Assembly (NCBI RefSeq): GCF_000194945.1
Contig: NZ_GL878507.1
Location: 1,069,963 to 1,133,962, forward strand
DNA length: 64,000 nt
Direction: 5' to 3'
DNA from: Streptococcus sanguinis SK1 = NCTC 7863
Lineage (GTDB): Bacteria > Bacillota > Bacilli > Lactobacillales > Streptococcaceae
The notes below the pieces were generated by a model. It was not told the origin of the DNA, did not search any database, and saw nothing but the letters and a program-made list of their open reading frames with translations. The translations under genes and the position numbers were made by a program. This document shows positions 44,627-54,537 of this stretch, piece after piece; positions within the stretch are counted from its first letter, which is position 1; every line of letters starts with the position of its first letter.

Positions 44627-47600
44627 TTAGTCACGCTGACGTTTGGTCAAGCCAACTGCTCCTCCAAAAGTCAAGAATCCAAGAATCAGCATCCAGATAG
44701 ATGTATCTTGGCCGGTCTTAGGCAGAATTCGTTTCTTGCCAATCTCTTTAACTTGAGCATCTACAAGCAAGCGGTTGGTTACATTCATGCCTTCAGCTTG
44801 ATTGCTGTAGCCTTCCACTTCGTCCTCGCGGACACTATAGATGATTTCTTTTCCATCCTTGAAGCGTGGCAGATTTTCAAAGCTGTATTTCCAGCCCATC
44901 GCCTCATCAACAGTTACGCTGATGCCTGTATCCTGTCCATCTGCGAGTAAGTGAACAAGGACACTCTTTGGTCGGCGACCTGCAGCGTTATCATTGTCAA
45001 TCCAGATCACACTGCCAGTAAGCGTAGTTGAGTCAGATGCGAAAGTCCAAGTACCGACAAAGTGAACATCTGCACCATTAATAGTTGCTTCGTTCTTGTC
45101 ATATGACTGGAAGCTCCAGCTGCCATCGGCTGTCTTCACTTCCGTCTTGACTGGCTGTGTTGGAGTAGCTTTAGTACCATCTGACAAGTTTGCTTGGTCG
45201 CTTGGAAGTATATCTTTCACTGCTTGCGGCAATTCTTTACCTGCTGTTCCACTAACGAACTCGTGAGTAGCCTTATAAGTTGGCGCTGGAGTAAAGTCCC
45301 ATGTTCCAACAAAGCGAGCGTCCGCTCCATTGATAGTCTCTTCTGCCTTATCGTAAGACTTAAAGGTCCATGTACCTTCGGTTGTTTTCACTTCTGTCTT
45401 TGATGGCTGGGTTGGAGTGGCCTTAGTGCCGTCTGCCAAATCAGATTTATCGCTTGGAAGCAAAGCTTTCACTTCTTGTGGCAATTCTTTACCTGCTGTA
45501 CCGCTGACAAATTCATGTGTAGCCTTGTAGGTTGGTGCCGGACTAGGCTTCGCCACAAACGTCCAAGTTCCAACAAATTTAGCATCTGCACCATTAATAG
45601 TTGCTTCGTTCTTGTCATATGACTGGAAGCTCCAAGTGCCATCAGATGTTTCAACTTCTGTCTTGACTGGTTGTGTCGGAGTGGTCTTAGTGCCGTCGGC
45701 CAAATCAGATTTATCAGTTGGAAGCAAAGCTTTCACTGCTTGTGGTAAGTCTTTACCAGCTGTACCACTAACAAACTCGTGGGTAGCCTTATAGGTTGGC
45801 GCTGGAGTAAAGTCCCATATTCCAACAAAGTGTGCATCCGCTCCATTAATCGTCTCTTCTGCCTTGTCGTAAGACTTGAAGGTCCAAGTGCCATCAGCGG
45901 TCTTCACTTCCGTCTTGACTGGTTGTGTTGGAGTAGCCTTGGTGCCATCTGCCAAATCAGATTTATCGCTTGGAAGCAAATCTTTCACTGCTTGTGGCAA
46001 TTCCTTACCTGCTGTACCACTGACGAACTCATGGGTCACCTTATAAGTTGGCGCTGGTGTAAAGTCCCATGTTCCAACAAAGTGTGCATCCGCTCCATTA
46101 ATCGTCTCTTCTGCCTTGTCGTAAGACTTGAAGGTCCAAGTACCATCAGCGGTCTTCACTTCTGTCTTCATCGGCTGGGTTGGAGTGGCCTTAGTGCCAT
46201 CTGCTAAATCAGGCTTGTCGGATGGAAGCAAGGATTTCACTTCTTGTGGCAATTCCTTACCTGCTGTACCGCTAACAAACTCATGCACAGCTTTATAAGT
46301 TAATGACGGAGTCGCTGTGAATTCCCATGTACCAACAAAGTGAGCATCCGCTCCATTAATCGTCTCTTCAGCCTTGTCGTAAGACTTAAAGGTCCATGTA
46401 CCATCGGTTGTTTTCACTTCTGTCTTCACTGGTTGTGTTGGAGTGGCCTTAGTGCCATTCTCCAGATTCTTTTCTGTTTCTGGTGTTAGGTCTTTGATTT
46501 CCTGCGGGAGTTCCTTACCAGCAGCGCCACTGACAAATTCGTGTTTCTTTTCATAGAGCAAGTCGGTAGTAACTTGATTAGATGGTGCTGAAAGATTATC
46601 TACTTTTAAAATCACTGTATTTGTAATCGTTGCAGCACCCTTTTCTGCTACCTTTTGATTGGTTGCAGTCTTGTAGGTAATGACAATATCCTGAGAAGAA
46701 TTTGCTTTAACATACTCCGGTGTCATCTTGACCATAACGGTCTGGCCTTTCTTTTCAATCGTGTAATCACGACCTTCCTGCAAGGCATTACCGCCAGCCT
46801 CAACCTTGAGCTCCTTGTAATCCAGACGCTCGTCAAAGGTTTCAGTCATCTCAATAGTAGTCGGGGTAGCCAAAATATCCTTACCAGGAACTGGAATCTT
46901 GAAGGTTCCCTTATAAGTCACCTCTTGACCTTCCTTAGCTGGAATCTTAACTGGATCCACTTCTAAGACTGGCTTGGGATCAACTTTTTCAATATAAAGA
47001 CCAAAGACTGCCGAGCAAGCTTCTGTTGATAAATAACCGAAATTCAACGTGTTATCTGCAGAACGAACGGCCAAACCAGAGATGTTGTTTTCATTAGCAG
47101 CACCGCTAGTTGAAGTCGTTGCTTCCCAAATTGTCCGACCGCTCTGATCTGTTTGATTCAAAGCATTGGCATTGTTCATCAAGCGCTTATCAACAGCATT
47201 TTTATAATCATTAATATAGAAAGACTCTTTTAGACCAAACCCGTCAACTACATCAATGTCAGTCGGTTTCATAACCAACTTTAAATCTGTATCCGAACCA
47301 TCCGCATAACGTAGCTCTGCTGTAACATCAGCCTCCACCCAGAAAGCCTTGTTCATAATGTTATTATGGGCAGCATCCACATATGGGATATTCCCAATCT
47401 CAAAAGCGCTTCTTTCCCACAACTCTGAGATAGAGAAAAATTCAACTGCATTTTTTTGAGCATCATTCATCTGAGCTTCTGCTGTAGATGAGTTCAGATA
47501 GTGGAGTGTTACCTTATTAAAAGTCAGATAGGCATCTACTTGTTTTCCATAAGCCGTTCCAACATTAGAGAACTTAAGAGAAAGCGGCTTATTAAAGACC

Positions 47601-47938
47601 TGATCTGCTTTTTGAGACTTGTCTACTTTGATGGTGAAATTTTCCATTTCTCCAGGATAAACTGCTCCCAGATACTCATAATTTGGATTAGTCAAATGAA
47701 CTTGTTCAATCGCCTCTGACTTAGAAAGAACACTGACATTGTTAACATTCAAGTCAAACTTATGAATATTCAACTTGGACAAATCCGTTCCATCCTTCAG
47801 CTCCTCCAAGGCAGACAATGTCTGCATGGGGAGTAGAAAGATTGAAAAAAGCACGACAAACAATCCCATCAGCAGGCGAAATTTGCTGCCATAAGGATTA
47901 ACAGGGCGCAGTGAGCCCTGAAGTGGTTTCCATTTCAT
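44627..47938 (-). CDS. Cell-wall-anchored surface protein with six SHIRT repeats (LPXTG)
   Basis: A 1103-residue predicted adhesin. Order: signal peptide with a long basic start and FRLLMGLFVVLFSIFLLP core (about 19-45, no YSIRK motif); a ligand-binding-like N-terminal region (about 46-325); an isopeptide-type Ig domain (about 325-455); six SHIRT repeats of about 84 residues (about 461-969, each with HEFVSGTAGKELPQ and FKSYDKAEETINGADA); a CnaB-like domain (about 970-1060); and the sortase signal LPKTG at 1072-1076 with a membrane segment and KRQRD tail. SHIRT domains hold binding regions away from the wall. The ligand is unknown. Start follows AGGAGG. Confidence 0.9.
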   Translation of the reverse strand: MKWKPLQGSLRPVNPYGSKFRLLMGLFVVLFSIFLLPMQTLSALEELKDGTDLSKLNIHKFDLNVNNVSVLSKSEAIEQVHLTNPNYEYLGAVYPGEMENFTIKVDKSQKADQVFNKPLSLKFSNVGTAYGKQVDAYLTFNKVTLHYLNSSTAEAQMNDAQKNAVEFFSISELWERSAFEIGNIPYVDAAHNNIMNKAFWVEADVTAELRYADGSDTDLKLVMKPTDIDVVDGFGLKESFYINDYKNAVDKRLMNNANALNQTDQSGRTIWEATTSTSGAANENNISGLAVRSADNTLNFGYLSTEACSAVFGLYIEKVDPKPVLEVDPVKIPAKEGQEVTYKGTFKIPVPGKDILATPTTIEMTETFDERLDYKELKVEAGGNALQEGRDYTIEKKGQTVMVKMTPEYVKANSSQDIVITYKTATNQKVAEKGAATITNTVILKVDNLSAPSNQVTTDLLYEKKHEFVSGAAGKELPQEIKDLTPETEKNLENGTKATPTQPVKTEVKTTDGTWTFKSYDKAEETINGADAHFVGTWEFTATPSLTYKAVHEFVSGTAGKELPQEVKSLLPSDKPDLADGTKATPTQPMKTEVKTADGTWTFKSYDKAEETINGADAHFVGTWDFTPAPTYKVTHEFVSGTAGKELPQAVKDLLPSDKSDLADGTKATPTQPVKTEVKTADGTWTFKSYDKAEETINGADAHFVGIWDFTPAPTYKATHEFVSGTAGKDLPQAVKALLPTDKSDLADGTKTTPTQPVKTEVETSDGTWSFQSYDKNEATINGADAKFVGTWTFVAKPSPAPTYKATHEFVSGTAGKELPQEVKALLPSDKSDLADGTKATPTQPSKTEVKTTEGTWTFKSYDKAEETINGADARFVGTWDFTPAPTYKATHEFVSGTAGKELPQAVKDILPSDQANLSDGTKATPTQPVKTEVKTADGSWSFQSYDKNEATINGADVHFVGTWTFASDSTTLTGSVIWIDNDNAAGRRPKSVLVHLLADGQDTGISVTVDEAMGWKYSFENLPRFKDGKEIIYSVREDEVEGYSNQAEGMNVTNRLLVDAQVKEIGKKRILPKTGQDTSIWMLILGFLTFGGAVGLTKRQRD
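45031..46558 (-). repeat. Six tandem repeats of about 252 bases (SHIRT units)
   Basis: Near-identical direct repeats within the surface protein gene. Units 2, 3 and 5 are the most alike; units 4 and 6 share a variant end (FQSYDKNEATINGADA). Repeat number may vary by recombination, and assembly collapse is a risk here. Confidence 0.9.
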
Positions 47939-48131
47939 TTCTTACCTCCTAAACTTTTTCAATGATCTCGCAATCATTACACAAAAAGAAATGCTCCCTT
48001 CATTTTATCATAAAGACCTATGATTTAAAAGTGCTTTTGCTAAAATTTTAAACTTTTTATTTTAAGTCTTTAAAAATGTTTGTCTCTTATCATTTTCTTT
48101 TGTTTAGAGACAAATTTCTTCACTTTACTGC

Positions 48132-48175
48132 AAAATAAAAACTCCAAGAAAGTTCATCAATCAACTTTCTCGAAG
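48132..48175 (-). terminator. Second terminator downstream of hup
   Basis: On the minus strand, GAGAAAGT pairs with ACTTTCTT, with flanking pairs, and GTTTTTATTTT follows. It lies beyond the first hup terminator and probably backs it up. Confidence 0.65.
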
Positions 48176-48216
48176 CACCTAAATCTTTTATTGAGCTCAA
48201 GAACTGAAAGCAAAAA

Positions 48217-48258
48217 GAAAAACCTGACATACTCGCCAGAGGCAAGTGTATCAGGCTT
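48217..48258 (-). terminator. hup terminator
   Basis: On the minus strand, CCTGA...TTGCC pairs with GGCGA...TCAGG around a TCT loop, with a few mismatches, then TTTTTC. It lies 12 bases after the hup stop. Confidence 0.8.
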
Positions 48259-48270
48259 TATTAACCAAAA

Positions 48271-48546
48271 TTATTTTACAGCGTCTTTAAGAGCTTTACC
48301 TGCTTTGAAAGCTGGTACTTTAGAAGCTGCGATTTTGATTTCTTTACCAGTTTGTGGGTTGCGACCTTTACGTGCTGCACGCTCACGAACTTCAAAGTTA
48401 CCAAAACCGATAAGTTGAACTTTTTCACCTTTTGAAAGGTACTCAGTTACAGCTGCGAATACAGCGTCAACTGCTGCTGCTGAATCTTTTTTAGTCAATT
48501 CTGTAGCTTCTGCTACTTTTGCGATCAAATCTTGTTTGTTAGCCAT
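48271..48546 (-). CDS. hup: DNA-binding protein HU
   Basis: A 91-residue nucleoid protein that bends and compacts DNA as a dimer. It shows the HU pattern [20 protein letters not shown] (start), the hydrophobic [20 protein letters not shown] arm, and the [16 protein letters not shown] end. Strong promoter TTGACC-17-TATGAT lies at 48596-48624, and GGAGG precedes the ATG. Two terminators follow. Streptococci have a single essential HU. Confidence 0.97.
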   Translation of the reverse strand: MANKQDLIAKVAEATELTKKDSAAAVDAVFAAVTEYLSKGEKVQLIGFGNFEVRERAARKGRNPQTGKEIKIAASKVPAFKAGKALKDAVK

Positions 48547-48595
48547 TTAACAAATCCTCCAAATTTTTTCTGGGTTAATAACCCTAACAAATATT

Positions 48596-48624
48596 ATCAT
48601 ATCTAAAAAAAGCATTCAGGTCAA
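48596..48624 (-). promoter_or_regulatory. hup promoter, with palindrome in the leader
   Basis: On the minus strand, TTGACC (48624-48619), 17 bases and TATGAT (48601-48596). The leader contains the perfect palindrome GGGTTATTAACCC (48584-48572), which could form a 5' hairpin protecting the mRNA. Confidence 0.75.
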
Positions 48625-48658
48625 GTACTAAACCGCTATTTTCTAAATTATTATGGTT

Positions 48659-49492
48659 TTATTCGTAACGAATCAGCACAGCCCAAGCATTTTCCCCAGT
48701 ATGCGTCTGAATAATGGACCCTGTTTCCAGCACTGAAATAGGTTTCTTGACATACGGCTGTAAACTTTCCTTCATTTCTAGTGCCAATTCTGGACTGCCT
48801 GCATAGGAAATTCCAATCTCAGCCACTTGCTTGTTTTGCAGACTTGCTGTCAAATCATCCAGCCATTTCTTAAAGGTCTTAGCGCCCCTTCCCTTGACAA
48901 TGGGCTCCAGCTGATGGTCCTTCATTTGCATGATGACACGAATATTGAGCAGGGAGCTAATCAGACCGGAAACTCGGCCAATACGGCCTCCTTTAACCAG
49001 ATTTTCTAAGGTAGAGAGACCGATATAGAGCTCTGTCTTTTCCTTTACTTCCTCGATTTTGGCTAGAATCTCCTCTAGGCTAGCTCCTTCTTTGGCCAGT
49101 TTAGCTGCTTCGGTAACCTGGAACTTCATAGCCTGATCAGTAAAAGAGCTGTCAACAACCGTCACATCAGCATTAGCCAAAGTCGCTCCTTGACGGGCTG
49201 CTTCGACAGTCCCTGACAAGGCGTGAGACATGTGAATGGAGATAATCTGTGCTCCATCCTCTGCCAAGCGCTCAAAAACATCAGCAAAGACTCCGACAGG
49301 CGGCTGGCTGGTTTTAGGAAGATTGCGACTAGACTGCATAAGACGAAGGAACTCACCTTCCTCTAGGTCTGCATCCGAATAGACCACCCCGTCCACCATA
49401 ACAGAGAGAGGCACAATTGTAATGTCTAATTCCTTAGCAACCTCCGGTTCAATGGTTACGGATGAGTCAGTTACGATTTTTATTTTTGTCAT
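48659..49492 (-). CDS. DegV-family fatty-acid-binding protein
   Basis: A 277-residue protein of the DegV/FakB type, which binds a fatty acid and presents it to the fatty acid kinase FakA for phosphorylation. Motifs include [18 protein letters not shown] (start), the [13 protein letters not shown] loop, [12 protein letters not shown] and the [16 protein letters not shown] block. fakA is not in the window. Streptococci carry several FakB paralogues with different acyl preference; which one this is cannot be told here. Confidence 0.88.
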   Translation of the reverse strand: MTKIKIVTDSSVTIEPEVAKELDITIVPLSVMVDGVVYSDADLEEGEFLRLMQSSRNLPKTSQPPVGVFADVFERLAEDGAQIISIHMSHALSGTVEAARQGATLANADVTVVDSSFTDQAMKFQVTEAAKLAKEGASLEEILAKIEEVKEKTELYIGLSTLENLVKGGRIGRVSGLISSLLNIRVIMQMKDHQLEPIVKGRGAKTFKKWLDDLTASLQNKQVAEIGISYAGSPELALEMKESLQPYVKKPISVLETGSIIQTHTGENAWAVLIRYE

Positions 49493-49744
49493 AGATTTCC
49501 TACTCTGTATCTAAAATTTAACTTGTTATTACACTACATTATACCAAATTTTTATGGTTTTGTGGGGGAATATTCGCTAAAATCACAGCTCAGGCTAAGC
49601 GTTTCCTAAATTTAATCTGCTTGTTTTAGTTTTTTAATCTTTTTGCGCTTCTTTAAAATTAGATGAAAAAGTGTTTACATGCTGCTTTTTGGGCTTTATG
49701 GGGGGAAATTTGGGAAAAAGCTGATTTTCAGAGAGAATCTCAGC

Positions 49745-49774
49745 AAAAAAAGATTGGATTTTCCCAATCTTTTT
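49745..49774 (-). terminator. Terminator of the phosphatase gene
   Basis: On the minus strand, AAAGATTGG pairs with CCAATCTTT around a short GAAAAT loop, followed by seven T, beginning at the stop codon. Confidence 0.88.
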
Positions 49775-50502
49775 CAGTCTTCGGCTACCAAACCCTCATT
49801 TTTTATGGCATACCGCTCTATGATGCCATTATGACCGAAGAGAACTCCGTGGAGTACTCCGCCATAGACAGCTCCGCCATCCATGCCAATCTTGCCATCC
49901 TCAGTCATCCATAGCTGATCAGTTCCCGGTGCCTTATGCAAGAGGTAAAATGTTGGTGTATGTCCAAAGACAATCCTTTTGCCAGTCTGATTGCTGCCTT
50001 CGTGAAAAGGCGCGCGAATCCAAACTTTTTGATAATCACTGGTCTCTCGCCAGTCTTTCAGCTCCAAGTCTAGGCCAGCATGGACAAAAACGTACTGCTC
50101 TGTCTCCAATAGGAAAGGCATCTGACGAATAAAGTCGACTAAATCTGCTGCCGCCGTCTTGACACCTTCCGCGTCTGCTACTCCATCTACAGGAGCATTG
50201 AGAGGTCGACCTAAAAGCGAATTAATCGTCGTATCTCCGCCATTGCGTCGGTAGTGGTCATAAGACTTTTCAGGATTGTCCAGCCAGGTCAGAAACATAT
50301 ACTCATGATTGCCAGACAGACAGATAGCTCCTTTCTGATCTACTAAATTCTTGACCCGCTCCAAAACTGCTCGGCTGTCCTCACCTCGATCGATCAAGTC
50401 GCCTAGAAAGACTAGTTGACTACGACCGTCCCAGTGCTGGAGCAGCTCATCTAGCATACTAGCCTTACCATGGACATCACCGATTGCAAAGTATTCTGTC
50501 AT
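49774..50502 (-). CDS. Metallophosphatase (serine/threonine phosphatase/ApaH type)
   Basis: A 242-residue calcineurin-like phosphoesterase with the full metal-site series: AIGDVHG, LGDLIDRG, LSGNHEYM, VHAGLD and VFGHTP. It could act on phosphoproteins or on dinucleoside polyphosphates; the motifs do not decide. I start at the ATG at 50502 after AGGAGG. It lies downstream of recN, with 51 bases between, and may be read with that operon. Confidence 0.85.
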   Translation of the reverse strand: MTEYFAIGDVHGKASMLDELLQHWDGRSQLVFLGDLIDRGEDSRAVLERVKNLVDQKGAICLSGNHEYMFLTWLDNPEKSYDHYRRNGGDTTINSLLGRPLNAPVDGVADAEGVKTAAADLVDFIRQMPFLLETEQYVFVHAGLDLELKDWRETSDYQKVWIRAPFHEGSNQTGKRIVFGHTPTFYLLHKAPGTDQLWMTEDGKIGMDGGAVYGGVLHGVLFGHNGIIERYAIKNEGLVAED

Positions 50503-50553
50503 ATGCGCCCCTCCTAAAGGAGACCGAAACACTAGTGTCTCAGCCTCGCTTGT

Positions 50554-52212
50554 TTATTTTTTTAATAACTCTCTAGCCTGAGTCAAAGCAGCCTCCGTCA
50601 CATCTTCTCCAGCCAGCATCTTAGCGACTTCCTGAACACGCTCGTCAGCCGTCAGCAGGCGAACCGTTGAGACAGTCGAATTCTCATCCGAAATCTTCTC
50701 AATAAAGAACTGATAATCGGCAATCGCAATGACCTGCGGCAGATGGGAGATAGCCAAGACTTGGCCGTTGGAGCCAATCTTGTGAATCTTCTGAGCAATA
50801 GCCTGGGCCACTCGACCAGAAACGCCCGTATCCACTTCGTCAAAGACAATACTGGTCTTGCCTTCCTTACGAGAAAAGGCAGACTTGATTGCCAACATGA
50901 GACGGGAGAGCTCGCCGCCAGACGCAACCTTCACCAAAGGTTTGAAATCCTCGCCTGGATTTGCCGAGATGTAAAACTCTACTTGTTCATTGCCTTCACG
51001 GTTGAACTTGCCCTTACTGAACTGCACTTTAAAACGCGCCTTCTCCATGTAGAGGTCTTGTAGCTCTTGCTTGATTTCTGCTTCCAGCTGAGCTGCTAGG
51101 CCGTGACGAGCCTGACTCAGCTCCTGGGCCAGCTCTACCAGCTCTCTCTCCAAGGCCTTCAGCTCTCGGTCCATATCCTCTGAGGACAAATTGCTTCCAG
51201 TTAAAAGGCTGTATTCTTTGGAAATCTGAGCAAAGTAATCCAGCACATCATCTACTTGGCCGCCGTATTTACGTGTGATGCTGTTAATCAAGTCTAAGCG
51301 ACTCTCCACCTGCAGCAACCGATCTCCGTCAAAGTCCAGTCCATCTAAAATATCCTCTAAGCGCTTGCTGACATCCTCTAAGACATAATAAGTCTCTGAC
51401 AAGCTGCCAGACAGTTCCTTGTAGGCTGGATCGTAATCCTCGATAGACTCAAGGTCATTCATTGCTGAGCGGACATTGGACAGACTGGAAAAATCTTCAT
51501 TATCAAGCATGGTATAGGCGTTCGTCAGCGTATCGGCAATGAGCTTGTGATTGAGCAAACGATCTCGCTCCTGATGCAGGGCAGTATCTTCACCGCTTTT
51601 GAGGGCTGCGCTCTCAATCTCCGCCATCTGAAACTCCAGCATCTCAATCCTGGCCTTATGCTCCTGCTGATTTTTCTGCAAAGTCAGGACTTGCTTGCGC
51701 AGGCTTCGATAGCGGTCAAAGGTCTCCTGATAGCGGCCTTTGAGATGCAAAAAGTCTGCTGAGCCAAACTCATCTAGCATGGCAATATGAAGCTGAGATC
51801 TCATCAGCTCTTCCTGATCATGCTGGCCATGGATATCCACCAAATGCTGGCCGACAGCCTTTAGAACAGACAAATTAACCAGCTGACCATTGATACGGCT
51901 AACACTGCGGCCGTTTTGCAAAATTTCCCGACGGATAATCAGCTCATCGGTCAGCTCCCAGCCCTGCTCCTCAAAAATCTCTCGCAAAGCTCTGCTATTT
52001 TCCAGCGAAAAAAGTCCCTCTATCTCAGCCTTGGGTGCCCCATGACGAATAACATCCGTCGTAGCACGGCTGCCCAGCATCATGTTCATGGCGTCAATAA
52101 TAATAGACTTGCCGGCTCCAGTTTCCCCGGTCAAAACCGTCATTCCTTGCTCAAAATTAAGGGATATCTCCTCAATAATGGCAAAATTTTTAATCGAAAT
52201 TTCTAATAACAT
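50554..52212 (-). CDS. recN: DNA repair protein RecN
   Basis: An SMC-like ATPase that acts early at double-strand breaks. The 552-residue protein has Walker A in VLTGETGAGKSIIIDAM, a coiled-coil centre (about 150-370) and the C-terminal SGGELSRLMLAIK signature with Walker B SIVFDEVDTGVSG. Start at the ATG at 52212 (TAGGA upstream), eight bases after the argR stop. argR-recN is the classic Firmicute order. Confidence 0.95.
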   Translation of the reverse strand: MLLEISIKNFAIIEEISLNFEQGMTVLTGETGAGKSIIIDAMNMMLGSRATTDVIRHGAPKAEIEGLFSLENSRALREIFEEQGWELTDELIIRREILQNGRSVSRINGQLVNLSVLKAVGQHLVDIHGQHDQEELMRSQLHIAMLDEFGSADFLHLKGRYQETFDRYRSLRKQVLTLQKNQQEHKARIEMLEFQMAEIESAALKSGEDTALHQERDRLLNHKLIADTLTNAYTMLDNEDFSSLSNVRSAMNDLESIEDYDPAYKELSGSLSETYYVLEDVSKRLEDILDGLDFDGDRLLQVESRLDLINSITRKYGGQVDDVLDYFAQISKEYSLLTGSNLSSEDMDRELKALERELVELAQELSQARHGLAAQLEAEIKQELQDLYMEKARFKVQFSKGKFNREGNEQVEFYISANPGEDFKPLVKVASGGELSRLMLAIKSAFSRKEGKTSIVFDEVDTGVSGRVAQAIAQKIHKIGSNGQVLAISHLPQVIAIADYQFFIEKISDENSTVSTVRLLTADERVQEVAKMLAGEDVTEAALTQARELLKK

Positions 52213-52220
52213 AGGCTTTC

Positions 52221-52652
52221 CTACCAATGGTGAATGATGGTTGCAATCCTTGCAGCTGCTTCCTCTGTCATCATAACCATCAAAATGCTGTCGTTGTCTG
52301 CCAAGATACTGAAAATATCTTCAGCAAATTCATTTCTAAGATGACGCTTGACCAGTGCTGTGGTCCCCGGTACCAGACTGAGATTGATCATATTTCCCAA
52401 AACCTGACAGGACAGGATGTTATTTTCAGCCAAGCCCAGACTGCTAGTCATGGTCTTAGGCAGCTCGTAGATATAAGTGTTGTCCTTGAGCGGTATCTTG
52501 ACAATGCCCAGTTCTTTGATATCCCTAGAGACCGTAGCCTGGGTCGCTGTAATCCCAGACTCCCTGAGATGTTCTACAATTTCCTCCTGTGTGCCAATGT
52601 CATAGTCACTGACAAACCGTCTAATCTTTTCTAATCTATCCTTCTTATTCAT
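52221..52652 (-). CDS. argR: Arginine repressor ArgR/AhrC
   Basis: A 143-residue regulator of arginine synthesis and breakdown. The N-terminal winged helix holds TQATVSRDIKELGIVKI, and the C-terminal hexamerisation and arginine-binding domain has VPGTTALVKRHL and LADNDSILMVMMTEEAA. Its position between tlyA and recN is conserved. Streptococci often have several ArgR paralogues; this one could act on the arc promoter region at 2739-3000 (inference). It overlaps tlyA by 8 bases. Confidence 0.93.
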   Translation of the reverse strand: MNKKDRLEKIRRFVSDYDIGTQEEIVEHLRESGITATQATVSRDIKELGIVKIPLKDNTYIYELPKTMTSSLGLAENNILSCQVLGNMINLSLVPGTTALVKRHLRNEFAEDIFSILADNDSILMVMMTEEAAARIATIIHHW

Positions 52653-53460
52653 CCTTAAATTCCTTGTGTGCCGCCTCTACAACAGCTGTCATCAGTTCTG
52701 AATCAAGAGTCTGCGGCTCTATGCTTTTTTCTAAATAGGCCAGAAATTCCACATTGCCCTGACCGCCCTGAATAGGTGAAAAATCCAGTCCCCTGACAGA
52801 AAAGCCAGCCTCCATCATAAATGCAGTGACCTTATCCAGAACTGCCAGATGGACCTTTTTATCCTTGACAATCCCTTTTTTCCCAATCTGCTCGCGGCCT
52901 GCTTCAAACTGGGGCTTGATTAAGGCAACCACTTGCCCATCCCGAGCCAAAATCTCATGCAGAGCTGGTAAAATCAAACTCAGCGATATAAAGCTGACAT
53001 CAATACTGGCAAAGCTCGGCTCCTGCTCAAAGTCAGCCCTTTGGGCATAGCGAAAATTAAACTGCTCCATGCTGACAACCCGCTCATCCTGCCTGAGCTT
53101 CCAAGCCAGCTGATTGGTACCGACATCTACTGCATAGACCAGCTTAGCTCCGTGCTGCAGCATGACATCTGTAAAACCGCCGGTTGAAGCTCCGATATCC
53201 AAGGTCACTCGGTCCGCTACCGAAATATCAAACACTTGCAAAGCCTTTTCTAGCTTGAGGCCGCCTCGGCTGACATATCTGAGTTTCTCACCTTTTAGGC
53301 GCAGCTCTGTGGCTGCGTCAATCTTTTCACCTGGCTTGTCAAAGCGCTGGCCATTGGCTGCAGCAATAACCAGTCCAGCCATTACACCACGCTTAGCCTG
53401 CTCTCTGGTCTCAAAGAGCCCTTGCCTGTAGGCCAGCACATCTACTCTTTCCTTAGCCAT
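52645..53460 (-). CDS. tlyA: TlyA-family rRNA methyltransferase / putative hemolysin
   Basis: A 271-residue protein with an N-terminal S4 RNA-binding domain ([20 protein letters not shown], about 1-60) and a C-terminal FtsJ-like methyltransferase domain (LDIGASTGGFTDVML cofactor motif, ALIKPQFEAGREQIGKKGIV). In mycobacteria TlyA 2'-O-methylates 16S and 23S rRNA; the hemolysin name is historical. It overlaps argR and ispA by 8 bases each. Confidence 0.93.
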   Translation of the reverse strand: MAKERVDVLAYRQGLFETREQAKRGVMAGLVIAAANGQRFDKPGEKIDAATELRLKGEKLRYVSRGGLKLEKALQVFDISVADRVTLDIGASTGGFTDVMLQHGAKLVYAVDVGTNQLAWKLRQDERVVSMEQFNFRYAQRADFEQEPSFASIDVSFISLSLILPALHEILARDGQVVALIKPQFEAGREQIGKKGIVKDKKVHLAVLDKVTAFMMEAGFSVRGLDFSPIQGGQGNVEFLAYLEKSIEPQTLDSELMTAVVEAAHKEFKDE

Positions 53461-54328
53461 TCAATCTCAAACTTTCTATTATCTTTTGAATTTTTCCGCC
53501 TGAAAACTCTGTCTTCTCTTCCAAGTCTGACAGAATAAGCACAGCTTCATCAAGGGTCTGATTGAAAAAGTTCTTAGCTCCATCCAGTCCCAGAAAGGCT
53601 GGATAAGTCGACTTGGCCGCAGCTAAATCTTTCTGCGGCGTTTTACCCAGCTCTTCAAAGCTGGCCGTCACATCCAAAATATCATCCCGCACTTGAAAGG
53701 CCAAGCCCAAGAGCTCTCCAATCCTACGAAGCTTGTCTTGAACAGACTGCTGAGCCTGAACAATCAAACCAGCTGCGACAAAAGGATAGGTCAGAAGTTT
53801 TCCAGTCTTATTGGCATGGATGGTTTTTAAATCTCCTAAACTAATTGCTTGGCCTTCGCCTTGCATGTCCAGCACTTGACCAGCAACCATACCAAAGCTC
53901 CCTGCTGCCAAAGACAACTCAGAAATCAAGTCCACCTTGACCTGACTAGGCAGCTCGGCCCTTGCCAATAGTCCATAGGGGTCCAAAAAGAGAGAATCAC
54001 CCGCTAAAATAGCCATATCCTCTCCAAACTTCTTATGGCTAGTCAAGCGGCCGCGACGATAGTCGTCATCATCCATAGCCGGCAAATCATCATGGATAAG
54101 GCTGCCAGTGTGAATCATCTCAAGAGCAGAGGCAACCTGATAGTGAGCCTCAGCTAGTTCTAGGCCAAAGGCTTGAATCAACTCCAATAGCAATAGAGGA
54201 CGAATCCGCTTGCCGCCAGCCTGCACCGAGTACAAAATAACTTCTGATAAATCCGACGACACTTGCTGAGACCTATAAAAATCTTCAATCGTCAGACCAA
54301 TTTTTTCCAGTTTCTCGTTTCTTGTCAT
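53453..54328 (-). CDS. ispA: Farnesyl/polyprenyl diphosphate synthase
   Basis: Builds farnesyl diphosphate from isopentenyl units for undecaprenyl phosphate and quinone-type lipids. The 291-residue synthase has the first aspartate-rich motif [14 protein letters not shown] (about 79-92) and the second in [10 protein letters not shown]. Length and motifs match IspA. It overlaps xseB by 4 bases (ATGA) and tlyA by 8 bases. Confidence 0.94.
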   Translation of the reverse strand: MTRNEKLEKIGLTIEDFYRSQQVSSDLSEVILYSVQAGGKRIRPLLLLELIQAFGLELAEAHYQVASALEMIHTGSLIHDDLPAMDDDDYRRGRLTSHKKFGEDMAILAGDSLFLDPYGLLARAELPSQVKVDLISELSLAAGSFGMVAGQVLDMQGEGQAISLGDLKTIHANKTGKLLTYPFVAAGLIVQAQQSVQDKLRRIGELLGLAFQVRDDILDVTASFEELGKTPQKDLAAAKSTYPAFLGLDGAKNFFNQTLDEAVLILSDLEEKTEFSGGKIQKIIESLRLNG

Positions 54329-54537
54329 TCCATTTCCGTTTCTGTGCCGTCTGCCTGCATGACCTTAACCAAGGTCTTTTCAGCCTTGTCCAGACTAGCC
54401 TGAAGTTCTTTTGAAAGCTTCATTCCCTTTTGAAATTCCGCAATCGCCTCTTCCAGCGCTACGTCACCATTTTCCAGCTTTTGGACAATGACTTCCAAGT
54501 CTGCTAAGTTTTCTTCAAATTTCTTTTCTTTGGACAT
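54325..54537 (-). CDS. xseB: Exodeoxyribonuclease VII small subunit
   Basis: A 70-residue helical protein with the family core [20 protein letters not shown] and [19 protein letters not shown]. Several copies bind one XseA subunit. It overlaps xseA by 23 bases and ispA by 4, so the whole set is co-translated. Confidence 0.95.
   Translation of the reverse strand: MSKEKKFEENLADLEVIVQKLENGDVALEEAIAEFQKGMKLSKELQASLDKAEKTLVKVMQADGTETEME

Noticed and set aside
48660..48667. A second TACGAATA (CIN-box match) on the minus strand upstream of hup
   Set aside because: It is formed by the last codons and stop of the degV gene (CGT TAC GAA TAA) and lies over 110 bases before hup, which has a strong sigma-70 promoter of its own. 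Probably chance.
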